A DNA stretch of 35,000 nt, from positions 1 through 35,000 of the forward strand of contig CAUYUJ010022431.1 of the NCBI GenBank assembly GCA_963575745.1, written 5' to 3'. Numbering within the stretch: the stretch's first letter is position 1; the number at the start of each line of letters is the position of its first letter. A program made the translations under genes and the position numbers. The notes beneath the pieces were generated by a model. It was given only the letters and a program-made list of their open reading frames with translations, did not search any database and was not told where the DNA came from. This DNA is from Prorocentrum cordatum. Lineage: Eukaryota; Sar; Dinophyceae; Prorocentrales; Prorocentraceae. Below are positions 21,127 to 29,802 of the stretch, piece by piece.

Positions 21127-21537
21127 ATGGAAGCAGTGTTGCAAGAACCTAGTAGAAGAGGGCGGCTGGCGGAGTTTTGGCCTGGGCACTTTAAGCCTCG
21201 GACAGAGCTCGCCCAAAGAATTCAAGCCCTCCCCCCGCGGCCATCGGTCGTCCCGCGGATGGATGTGGAGGAACCTGGCCCTGATGATTTGGGACCTCTC
21301 GAGGGTGGAGTTGGTGGGGGGATGGATCATCCTCTCGCGGAGCAGTGCCACCCGTCGCATCAACTGGCCTCCACTCGCGGGGTTTTGTGTTGCGAGGTCT
21401 GCGGGAGGCACTGTCGAGTTTCCGCAGAATTTGCGTCTCGTGTGCGGCACCCCCCCACGAAAACTGGGAAGGAAGTACTGAGCAGGTCGAAACGAGGTTG
21501 GCCACCTAAGTCGGGTGGTGCTGTCCCTGACCTCTGA
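21127..21537 (+). pseudogene. LINE-B C-terminal Cys/His domain
   Basis: A plus frame shifted from the RNase H frame reads QCHPSHQLASTRGVLCCEVC and then EFASRVRHPPTKTG. The pattern His-Pro-Ser-His...Cys-x-x-Cys-Gly resembles the zinc-binding C-terminus seen in dinoflagellate LINEs. HPSH is at 21349-21360 and CCEVCG at 21388-21405. The frame stops at 21537. Confidence 0.55.
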
Positions 21538-21607
21538 GTGTGTTTTCGTGCCCCGCCTTGCAGCAGGTCACCACGAATAGCTGATAAAAGTACGTAAGGT
21601 TAAAGTC

Positions 21608-21725
21608 CTCCTCCTCCTCCTCCTCCGCAGCCGCTTCCGCCTCCGCCTCCGCCTCCGCCTCCGCCTCCTCCTCCTTTTCCTCCTCCTCCTCCTCCTCCTC
21701 CTCCTCCTCCTCCTCCTCCTCCTCT
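21608..21725. repeat. (TCC)n with GCCTCC block
   Basis: TCC units, a (GCCTCC/CGCCTC) interior and TCC again. It begins about 70 bases after the LINE-B C-terminus. Confidence 0.97.
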
Positions 21726-22010
21726 GGAGCAGGGAGCCCTCCCCTTGGTCCGCCTGCTGCTCCCGGAGCGCGCTGATCTCCCCGGCCGACTGGGTCAACT
21801 GGCGGTCGACCGCCGGGTGCACGTCCCCGAACACGTCGGCCGCCCCGACAGCCTGACAGGTTAGGAACATGGGAAAGCAACACCACCACCGCCACCAGCG
21901 CGAGGTGCCCGCGAGGCTCCTCCTGGGTGTGTGATCCCCCCTCTCGCTCGAGACATCTCCGATCCTCAGCTCGGGGAGGCATCTTATCCCCTCGTTGGAG
22001 GTGCCCCCCC

Positions 22011-22186
22011 GGTGGTGGTGGTGGTGGTGGTGGTGGTGGTGGTGGTGGTGGTGGTGGTGGTGGTGGTGGTGGTGGTGGTGGTGGTGGTGGTGGTGGTGAT
22101 GGTGCTGGTGCTGGTGCTGGTGGCGGTGTTGGTGGTGGTGGCGGTGGTGGTGGTGGTGGTGGTGGCGGCGGTGGTGGTGGTGGTGT
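22011..22186. repeat. (GGT)n microsatellite
   Basis: About 58 GGT units with GAT, GCT and GGC variants in the right half. It reads as polyproline or polyhistidine on the minus strand, so the 397-residue minus ORF across it is not a gene. Confidence 0.97.
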
Positions 22187-22332
22187 CGCCTTTGCTTTTC
22201 CCGACAAGGAGGATGGAGGGGTGGAGGCACGGATGGCGGCTCGAGGATCAGTGATCGAGCTTCTGATCTTAGTCATGTGCCCCGTCTGGGGCCTCCTCCT
22301 ATTCCTCCTATCCTCTGATTGGGCCGCGGACT

Positions 22333-22412
22333 TCCTCTTCCTCCTCCTCCTCCTCCTCCTCCTCCTCCTCCTCATCCTAATCATCCTCCTCCTGCTCCTC
22401 TTCCTCCTGCGT
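22333..22412. repeat. (TCC)n microsatellite
   Basis: TCC/CTC units with a few interruptions. Confidence 0.95.
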
Positions 22413-22462
22413 TCACTTCCCCAAGCACGTCGGCCGCCCCGACCGCCTGCCAGCCCGAAGAT

Positions 22463-22546
22463 CGAGGTTCGAGGATCGAGCTTCGAGGTTCGAGGTTCGA
22501 GGCTCGAGGATCGAGGTTCGAGGATCGAGGTTCGAGATTTGAGGTT
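22463..22546. repeat. (CGAGGWT)12 heptanucleotide array
   Basis: Twelve 7-bp units of the form CGAGGTT, CGAGGAT or close variants. On the minus strand it reads as 7-residue repeats (ILEPRTS-like). Confidence 0.93.
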
Positions 22547-23488
22547 CACGTTGGGACATCTCTGATCTGATCGTCCTGGGGCGCCGTCCTGGCCACATCT
22601 GGATCGGCCACATCTGGATCCGTCTCGAAATCCTGGTCGAAACACACCCCAGGAGAGGTCCATGGGCCGATGATTGACCCCCGAACCTGATGTCTGCATT
22701 CACTCCGCAGGCGAATGTAGCATGCGCGCCCTTATCAGGCGAGGGCGGGGCGATGCCGACTATTGCGGCTACAGTCGGCCCTCAAAAAAGGACTCGCAGA
22801 TATACGGTCTCTGGGGCAGGCCTCAAAAGTAAATCCAAGGAACCCCAAGAGGCCCCAGGAGGATCCACCCAAAAAAGATGCCCTAAAAGTGCTCCCAGAG
22901 AGCCCAAAAAAGCCCCAAGATGCCCATGAGGGCCACATGATGCCCACCCTCACCCTCTGAATCCACTCTGCTTGTGTCCTTTCTCCTACATGTTGCGGAC
23001 AGCCTTCTAGACACTGGGGACGAGGGCTGTGGACCCCTTGGACCTGGAAGAAAATCGTGCAGAATGCTGCGCTGGAATGGTGGCAGAACATGCCCCAGTC
23101 ATCCAGATAGTTGGTCACCGATTCAAGGCTGGGCCTTCATGGCGACGAGGAGACGATAGATAGCTCATGTGGCCAGCTAATGTACAGGCCTCCATACAAA
23201 ACCGTGAAGGCCTGCAGGACTCTCACCGAGCACGAGCAGTGCTGTCCCTGGGGTCGGTCGGGGAAGCCGCGCCAATAGAGAGAGCCGCCTTTGGTGTGTC
23301 GCCGCCCTCGTTGGAGCTCCACCTGAGCACTCTCAGATGCTCCCAGCCCTGCAGCGAGTAGAGGGCGGGAGGGGAGCAACTCACGTGGACGACGTGAGGC
23401 ATGAAGCAGCGTGGAAAGGCTGACCTGGCCAGCAAAGATGCAGGAGCACGAGTCGATTCCTCCCAGCTCCACCTCTCCCAACCGTCTG
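22547..23488. other. No gene recognised; second copy of the CCCAAG-type repeat at 22830-22940
   Basis: Includes a tandem pair of CCACATCTGGATC (22592 and 22608). The stretch 22830-22940 (CCCAAGAGGCCCCAGGAGG, AAAAAAGCCCCAAGATG) belongs to the same degenerate family as 8720-9090 and 34620-35000. A minus frame near 23112-23095 reads NYLDDW, which is too isolated to call reverse transcriptase. Confidence 0.5.
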
Positions 23489-23492
23489 CCTC

Positions 23493-23590
23493 CGCACCAC
23501 CTCCTCCTCCCCCTCCCCCTCCTCCTCCTCCTCCTCTTCCTCCTCCTCCTCCTCCTCCTCCTCCTCCTCCTCCTCCTCATCATCATCCCT
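23493..23590. repeat. (TCC)n microsatellite
   Basis: TCC/CCT units with CCCCCT and TTCC interruptions, ending in CATCATCATC. Confidence 0.96.
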
Positions 23591-23902
23591 CCTTGCAGCC
23601 AGGCGCTGGGTGGGCGACTGGGCACCCGCGATGGTGGCCAGCCGCGTACCACGCAGCCGTGGGGGGAGCAAAGGCGGCGAGCAGGGCTAGCCTGGACCAG
23701 GCCCTGCGATGCAAATAAAGCGCATGCCGCTGTCCTACGCGCTGCGCTACGCTATTCAAGTAAAATTATGACTGGGTACTTGTGGTATACACGGTGTTCT
23801 GCACGTCGCTGCACCGCCCATTGAAATCTCACCAGCCCTTTAGGGCGGGAGTGGTTTAGAGCGTTTCCTCCTCCAGCACCGCCGGAGCGGCGACCTGGGG
23901 CC
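23591..23902. other. No gene recognised
   Basis: Non-repetitive sequence between microsatellites with short open frames only. Confidence 0.5.
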
Positions 23903-24435
23903 TGTCGTCGACGTCGTCGTCATCATCGTCGTCGTCGACGTAGTCGTCATCCTCGTCCACGTGCTCGTCGACGTCGACGTCGTCGTCGACGTCGTCCTTG
24001 TCGCCGTCGTCGTCGACGTCGTTGTTGTCATGGTCGACGTCGACGTCGTCGTCGACGTCGTCCTCGTCGTCGTCGTCAACGTCGTCGTCGTCCACGTCGT
24101 CGTCGTCGCCGTCGTGGACGACGTGGTCGTCGTCGTTGTCGTCGTTGCCGTCGTCGTCGTCGACGACATCGACGTCGTCGTCGGCGACGACGTCGTGGTC
24201 GTCGACGCCGTCGTCGACGTCGTCTTCGTCAACGTCGTCGTCGTCGTCGGCGTCGTGGTCGTCGTCGTCGTCATCGTCCTCGTCCCCGTGTTCGTCGTCG
24301 TTGGCGACGACGACGCTGTCGTTGGCTGCGTCGTCTTCGTCGACGCCGTCGTGGTCGACGCCGTCGTCGTCCTCGTCTGGACAACGTCGTCGTCGTCGTC
24401 AACGTCGTCGTCGACGACGTCGACGTCGTCGAACC
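23903..24435. repeat. GTC/GAC compound array
   Basis: About 530 bases almost entirely of GTC, GAC and GTCGAC/GACGTC units. GTC and GAC are reverse complements, so the array can pair with itself in many registers. Plus frames read poly-Val/Ser, minus frames poly-Asp/Thr. Confidence 0.97.
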
Positions 24436-24476
24436 AGCAGCCAACCAGGAACAATGAGGACCCCATGAGGGCCCCC

Positions 24477-24761
24477 CCCCACCATTCCTGTCAAAAAACA
24501 ATACACCTGGGGCAAAGTCTGGAGGCATGTTCTTAACACCCACGAGCACTTCGTATTGTTTTCGACAAGGACGGCGGGGTGTCAGCATATTCTCTGCTGC
24601 GCGCAGGGCTACCATCCCTCAGAGAACAAAAAAGTGCACCTCGCGGATAAATCTGGATCATGCGCGGCCACCCCGCGATCAGTGTCATGTGCTTTCTGAC
24701 AAGGACGGCGGGGGTGGTGGCGCGTGGCCTGCCGTGCGCCGGCCCAGCAAACACAATGATG
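24477..24761. repeat. Tandem module, copy 1, left part
   Basis: Aligns with 27612-27911. Shared runs include GCAAAGTCTGGAG, GTTTTCGACAAGGACGGCGG, GCAGGGCTACCATCCCT and GGATCATGCGCGGCCAC. It is interrupted after 24761 by the inverted-repeat element and resumes at 27061. Confidence 0.85.
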
Positions 24762-24784
24762 GAGGGTGCGCCGCTGGATCTCCC
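24762..24784 (+). repeat. Left terminal inverted repeat
   Basis: GAGGGTGCGCC at the outer end, then GCTGGATCTCCC. Its complement is at 27038-27060, with four differences. Confidence 0.85.
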
Positions 24785-25035
24785 CAGGAGGGGGGGTTAG
24801 GACACCCCCCGCCCCCCCTCCCCGATCCGTCGTTGGGGACCCCCCCCCCCCCCGTCCCCGATCCGTCGTCGGGGACCCCCCCCCTCCCCCTTTCCCCCCG
24901 TCCGGGGAGCCCCCCTCCCCCCTTTTCAAAGGGGGGAGGGGGTCCGAACCCCCCCCTCCCCCCCTTTGGCCGCACCCCCCCCCCCCGCCTTTCGCCACGC
25001 CGCCCCCTCACTCCGGAACCCGACCCCCGCCCCCC
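24785..25035. repeat. C-rich palindromic block, left
   Basis: Long C-runs with a tandem pair of GATCCGTCGT(T/C)GGGGAC (24825 and 24859) and palindromes such as CCCCTTTTCAAAGGGG near 24921-24937 and GGGGTCCGAACCCC near 24940. The G/C runs could form hairpins, quadruplex or i-motif (inference). Confidence 0.85.
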
Positions 25036-25099
25036 TACCCTTAGTCCTCACCCTAACCCAAACCCGTTATCCTAACCCCAACCACTAACCCCAGCCCCA
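25036..25099. repeat. Telomere-like degenerate CCCTAA tract
   Basis: Contains CACCCTAACCCAAACCCG, ATCCTAACCCCAACC and CACTAACCCC, resembling degenerate CCCTAAA (the complement of the TTTAGGG telomere unit used by many algae and reported for dinoflagellates). It passes directly into the heptamer satellite. Confidence 0.5.
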
Positions 25100-26827
25100 A
25101 AGAGTATTCACTACTCATTACTCACTACCCACTACTGACCATTCGCTATTCGCTACTCGCTTCTCACTACCCCCTACTCTCTACTCACGACGCACTACTC
25201 ACTATCCACTATTCACTACCCACCACCCACTACTCGATACTCACTACTCCCTACTCACTACTCCCTCCTCCCTACTCACGACTCACTCCTCACTACCCAC
25301 TATTCAATACTCACTACTCAATACTCACTAAGCACAACTCACTACTCCCTACTCACTACTCACTAATCACTACTCATTACCCACTACCCAGTATCCACTA
25401 CTCACTACTCACTATTCACTACTCATTGCCCACAAATCACTACTCACTACCCACTTCTCGCTACTCGCTACTCCCTACACAATACTGACTACACAGTACT
25501 CAGTACTCACTGCTCGCTACTCCCTACTCACTACTCCATCCTCCCTACTCACGACTCACTCCTCGCTACCCACTACTCAATACTCACTACTCACTAAGCA
25601 CTACTCACTCCTCCCTACTCACTACTCACGAATCACTCCTCACTACCCACTATTCAATACTCACTACTCAATACTCACTAAGCACAACTCACTACTCCCT
25701 ACTCACTACTCACTAATCACTACTCATTACCCACTACCCACTATTCACGACTCACTACTCACTATTCACTGCTCATTGCCCACAAATCACTACTCACTAC
25801 CCACTTCTCGCTACTCGCTACTCCCTACACAATACTGACTACACAGTACTCACGACTCACTGCTCGCTACTCCCATGCTCGCTACTCAATACTCGCTACT
25901 CACTCCCCGCTACTCACTAGTCACTACTCACTACTTATTACTCCCTACTCACTAGTCATTACATAGTCTCTAGTCACTAGTCACAACTCGCTAGTCACTC
26001 GTCACTAGTCACCACTCACGGCCCACTACCCACTACTCACCATTAGCTACTCAATATTCACTATTCGCTACCCACTTTTTACTACTCATTGCTAACTACT
26101 CCCTACTCCCAACTCCCTACTCACTACTGACTACTCACTACTCCCTACTCGCTACTCCCTACTCGTTACTCACAAATCACCATCAATTACTCACTACTGA
26201 CTACTCTCTACCCACTACTCACTACTCACTACGCCCTACTCGCTCCTCGCTGCTCACTAGCCGCTACTCCCTACTCGCTACTAACTACTCACTACCCACT
26301 GCCACTACCCACCACTCTCTATTCATCACTACTCACTACTCACTACTCACTACGCACTACGTACTACACAGTAGTCATTACTCACTACTTACTACTTACT
26401 ACTCACTAGTCGCTACTCACTCCTCACTACGCACTACTCACTACTCACTACTCACTACTCACTACTCACCACTCACTACGCACTACGCACTACCCCCTAC
26501 TCACTACTCACTAATCACTACTCGCCACCCACTACTCACTACCCACTACTCACTACCAACTACTCATTACTCTCTACTCCCTACTCAGTACTCACTACTC
26601 GCTACTCGCTACTCACTACCCACTACTCACTACTCGCCACTCATTACTCACTTGTCAGTACATACTACTCACTATTCACTACTCACTATACTCCACTCCC
26701 TACTCCCTACTCTCTACTCGCCACTCACTACCCACTACTCACTACCCAATACTCACTACTCACTACGCACTAACTCACTACTCATTACTCACCACTCCCT
26801 ACTCCCAACTCCGCACTCCCTACACGA
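25100..26827. repeat. 7-bp satellite (CTACTCA)n with higher-order copies
   Basis: About 1.7 kb of 7-bp units (CTACTCA, CTACCCA, CTACTCC and others). Segment 25281-25530 recurs at 25631-25880, an offset of 350 bases (50 units), nearly identical. A shorter match has offset 273 bases (39 units; 25271 with 25544). Offsets that are multiples of seven point to unequal exchange in register. Confidence 0.93.
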
Positions 26828-27037
26828 GGGGAGAAGGGGTCCGACCCCCCCCCCCCCCCCCCCCCCTTTCAAGGGAGGGGGGGGGGTCGGGGACCCCCCC
26901 CCCCCCCCCCACCCCACTTCACCCTTTAAGAACAAGAGGGGAGGGGCGGGGTCCAGACCCCCCCCCCCTCGAAGGAGCCCCCCTCGAAGGAGGCGACGGG
27001 GGGGGGGGTCTGGACCCCCCCCCCTTTAGTGTATTCA
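26828..27037. repeat. C-rich palindromic block, right
   Basis: C-runs of 20 or more, with palindromes GGGGTCCGACCCC, GGGTCCAGACCC and GGGTCTGGACCC. It shares the GGGGTCCG(A)ACCCC motif with the left block, so the satellite is bracketed by related sequence. Confidence 0.85.
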
Positions 27038-27060
27038 GGGAGATCCACTGGCGCACTTTC
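27038..27060 (-). repeat. Right terminal inverted repeat
   Basis: On the complement it reads GAAAGTGCGCC then AGTGGATCTCCC, matching the left repeat at 24762-24784. Confidence 0.85.
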
Positions 27061-27260
27061 ACAATGATGGGCATCGGCTTTCGACAAGGATGGCGCGCTG
27101 TCACGCGCGCGCGCCTTACAGACTCTGCACATGCCCCGAAGGCGGCTCACCTGGCGCGGCCTGGAGATGCGCGGCACACCTGGCGCGCTCGGTGGCACGT
27201 AGCGCATCTGGCGCACCAAGCGTGCCTGGAACGCCCCGGCCCCAGGGGTGCCTGCCGCGC
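27061..27260. repeat. Tandem module, copy 1, right part
   Basis: Starts with the duplicated target ACAATGATG, then GGCATCGGCTTTCGACA. It continues with internally repetitive CACCTGGCGC-type sequence that aligns with 27912-28119, sharing GCGGCACACCTGGCGC and CCTGG(A/C)ACGC. Confidence 0.82.
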
Positions 27261-27611
27261 GTGGCGCGCCTGGCACGCGCGGCGCACCGCGCCCCAGCGT
27301 CGCGCACATGGCTCCGAATTTTGGTTCACAGTAACTGTCCATCCAAAGACGGCCGCTGAACATGCTGAGGCTCGGGCGATACTTTTGCGTTGGGAGGGCG
27401 GGTGGGAGTGAGCTAGACGGCTTGCGATCTAAGAAGGTGTTACGATCACTGTTCCCCATGAATCAACACCCCTCCCCCAGGCGACCGGGGGCCAACCAGG
27501 CACCATGCCGACGCCATGTCGACCCGCTCCCCACCATCCCTGTCAAAAACAATACAAACCGCACTATGCCTCCACATGTGGAGCGCGCGCCGCCAACCCG
27601 ACGCGGCCCCT
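27261..27611. other. Spacer between module copies
   Basis: No gene. It contains one isolated inverted copy of the module border motif, CCACCATCCCTGTCAAAAAC (27531-27550), so part of a third copy may be present. Confidence 0.5.
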
Positions 27612-28119
27612 TCCACCATCCCTGTCAGCAAACAATGCAATATACACTTTGGAGCAAAGTCTGGAGTCATGTTCGCAAGGCCCGCGAGAACTTCGCATTG
27701 TTTTCGACAAGGACGGCGGGGGTGTCAGTATATGCCATGCCGCGCGCAGGGCTACCATCCCTATATATATATATATATAAACAAAAAAAATCGCGGCTAA
27801 ATATGGATCATGCGCGGCCACGCCGCGATCAGTGTCATGTGGTTTCTGATAGGGACGGCGCGGGTGGCGGCGCGTGGCCTGCTGTGCGCAGGCCGAACAA
27901 ACACATTGATGGGCATCGGCTTTCGACATGGCGGGGGACGACATGTTTCTGATGGGTGCTGTCGCCTGCGCAGGCACACCTGACGCACTTTGCGCGCGCC
28001 CCGAACGCGGCGCACCTAGCGCGGCTGGAGTGCGCGGCACACCTGGCGCACTCAGAGCACGCAGCGCATCTTGCGCACCAGGCTTGCCTGGCACGCTCTG
28101 GCCCCAAGGGTGCGGATCC
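27612..28119. repeat. Tandem module, copy 2, uninterrupted
   Basis: Aligns with copy 1 (24477-24761 plus 27061-27260) and shows the empty site of the TIR element at 27903-27920. It contains a (TA)9 array at 27764-27780, where copy 1 has CAGAG, so that microsatellite arose or was lost after duplication. Confidence 0.85.
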
Positions 28120-28292
28120 GACCCTCCTCGCGCGCCCCCTCTCTCATTATCTCCATGGGCCCCGGCGGGCCCGCAGCGGCGATCGCGGCAGCGATGAGAG
28201 AGAAACACATTTATCGGTCCCCCAGAAGACCGATAGCTTGTCCAGGGGCAAAACAATATCTCCAGAAGCAAGCACGCGGGAACTACCCGCCA

Positions 28293-28339
<47 letters not shown>

Positions 28340-28589
28340 CCGGCCCCCTTGCGGGGCCACCAGGCTGTAGGCGCGTGATTCGCAGTTTCCTGTACCAGTT
28401 GTAGTTTCTAGTTTCCAGTGTTACAGTTCTGCTTCTTGCTGGTTACTGTAACTAGTTGACTTCTCGCTGGTTACTGCAACTAGTTGATTGACCGCGCGAG
28501 GGAGGGGGAGGCCCAAACAGGATTTTCCAGCGTCCCCTGGGCGCGTTGTCTGAATTGCTGGGGGGGCTCGAAATCCACACCCCTCACGC
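28120..28589. other. No gene; (AT)n array and a 28-bp tandem pair
   Basis: Holds an AT array at 28293-28336 and two adjacent 28-bp repeats at 28432-28459 and 28460-28487 (26 of 28 identical, each with TGGTTACTG and AACTAGTTGA). A short perfect stem ATCGGTC/GACCGAT lies at 28214-28235. No coding signal. Confidence 0.7.
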
Positions 28590-29229
28590 AGATCCGCGGG
28601 GCCAGGGTCCAAAACCACAAGGGATTGCCTTATTTCTGAAATTCGGTGCCACCCCTCACGCAGATCCGCGGGGTCAGGGTCCCAAAACACATGGGATTTG
28701 GTATATTTCTGAAATTCGGCGCCACCCCTGACACAGATCCGCGGGGTCAGGGTCCAAAAACACACGAGATTTGCCACATTTCTGAAATTCAGTGCCACCC
28801 CTCACGCAGATCCGCGGGGTCAGGATCCAAAAACACAAGGGATTTGCCTTATTTCTGAAATTCGGTGCCACCCCTCACGCAGATCCGCGGGGTCAGGGTC
28901 CAAAAACACAAGGGATTTACCACATTTCTAAAATCCGGTGCCGCCCCTCACGCAGATCCGCGGGGTCAGGGTCCAAAAACACAGTGGATTTGCCACATTT
29001 CTGAAATTCGGTACCACCCCTCGCCGATCCGCGGGGTCAGGGTCCAAAAACACAATGGATTTGCCACATGTCTGAAATTCGGTGCTACCCCCCACGCAGA
29101 TCCGCGGGGTCAGGGTCCAAAAACACAAGGGATTTGCCACATTTCTGAAATCCGGCGCCACCCCTTACGCAGATCCGCGGTGTCAGGGTCCAAAAACACA
29201 GGGGATTTGCAACATTTCTGAAATTCGAA
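28576..29229. repeat. 73-bp minisatellite, 9 copies
   Basis: The anchor GATCCGCGG occurs at 28591, 28663, 28736, 28809, 28882, 28955, 29026, 29099 and 29172: spacing 73 except one 72 and one 71. Units also carry GGGTCAGGGTCCAAAAACAC and TTTCTGAAATTCGG. The period is not a multiple of three, so translated frames rotate and the open frames are artefacts. Confidence 0.97.
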
Positions 29230-29244
29230 CCCATCACGCACATC

Positions 29245-29362
29245 CATCGCAAAACGTGGTAACCCAAACTGCGAGAACTCCCTCGGCCCTTTCATCGCAA
29301 GGTGTGGTAACCAAGCCCTTAAACCATACACGTCTTACCTATCGCCAGGTGTGGTAACCCCT
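29245..29362. repeat. Three spaced GGTGTGGTAACC motifs
   Basis: CATCGCAAAACGTGGTAACC, CATCGCAAGGTGTGGTAACC and TATCGCCAGGTGTGGTAACC begin near 29247, 29293 and 29341, about 46-48 bases apart with unlike sequence between. Confidence 0.8.
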
Positions 29363-29374
29363 CTTGTGATCAGC

Positions 29375-29523
29375 TGGTTTTGCTGATTGCGACTCGGCTT
29401 CGCATGAAGTTTCGATACTGCTTCACGACAGCGCCAAGGCCTCATGACTTAGCTCTTCCATGGCCCATTCTCCGAGAGAAGGGGCCCGCGGCAGGGGGCG
29501 AAGCCCTTACGGATATATACAGT

Positions 29524-29555
<32 letters not shown>

Positions 29556-29802
29556 AACATGAATGCATACATACGTATACATCTACCTAAATATGTGTAT
29601 ATATAGGCCTGCGCTGAAAGTTAACACCATTACAGCCCCTCGCAACTAACACTGCCATGCGGATACCCGTTCTCCGAGTGGGAAAAAAGACAGGCAAGGG
29701 CGTGCACGATAGATCGGGCTCGAGCGCGCGAAACATGACACAGCCTCGGCACAACAAAACGCAGGGAAGGGAAGTAGGAATAAGGAAAGAGAGGGGTCCT
29801 GC
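29375..29802. other. Flank of the copia-like element; (AT)n; no gene
   Basis: Contains AT arrays (29528-29555) with TACATACGTATACAT-like sequence. On the copia coding strand this is where a 3' LTR would lie. A TGTTAAC start (29620-29614 on the minus strand) after a purine-rich stretch is possible, but no second copy exists in the window to confirm it. Confidence 0.4.

Larger units (their letters stand above)
17950..21540 (+). mobile_element. LINE-B: non-LTR retrotransposon with RNase H, frameshifted
   Basis: On the plus strand, in order: a possible endonuclease fragment (about 18030-18300), linker, reverse transcriptase (about 18960-19640), a connecting region, a CCHC-like zinc knuckle (20222-20283), RNase H (about 20470-20950) and a C-terminal Cys/His domain (21340-21537). 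The order fits dinoflagellate LINEs with an RNase H. Frames change several times. The 5' end is not determined and the 3' end is placed just before a TCC array. It is a different lineage from LINE-A, which shows CADD and no RNase H, and it lies on the opposite strand. Confidence 0.7.
21822..22456. repeat. Pair of ~37-bp direct repeats, 595 bp apart
   Basis: GTCCCCGAACACGTCGGCCG at 21822 onward and CTTCCCCAAGCACGTCGGCC at 22416 onward, both continuing through CCCCGAC(A/C)GCCTG(A/C)CAG. Both follow TCC arrays, so a larger segment was probably duplicated before the microsatellites diverged. Confidence 0.75.
24762..27060. mobile_element. Non-autonomous TIR element (Mutator-like) carrying heptamer satellite
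   Basis: The block is bounded by 23-bp terminal inverted repeats (24762-24784 and 27038-27060; 19 of 23 positions match) that begin with G. It is flanked by a perfect 9-bp duplication ACAATGATG (24753-24761 and 27061-27069). The uninterrupted version of the site exists at 27903-27920, in the second module copy, as ACATTGATG followed by GGCATCGGC. A 9-bp duplication is typical of the Mutator superfamily. Inside are C-rich palindromes at both ends and about 1.7 kb of 7-bp satellite. There is no transposase ORF, so it would need one in trans. Confidence 0.82.

Noticed and set aside
21506-22699. 397-residue minus ORF
   Set aside because: It crosses GGT and TCC arrays as polyproline and polyglutamate; no domain.
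23095-23112. NYLDDW in a minus frame, resembling a reverse transcriptase box
   Set aside because: No other reverse transcriptase block lies around it.
26652-27029. Plus ORF ending in polyproline
   Set aside because: It is the heptamer satellite read as His-Tyr-Ser-Leu repeats, then C-runs.
28576-29229. CRISPR-like array
   Set aside because: The whole 73-bp unit is repeated, with no unique spacers; the context is eukaryotic.
29520-29640. Copia LTR start (TGTTAAC)
   Set aside because: Position is right but no second LTR copy exists in the window.
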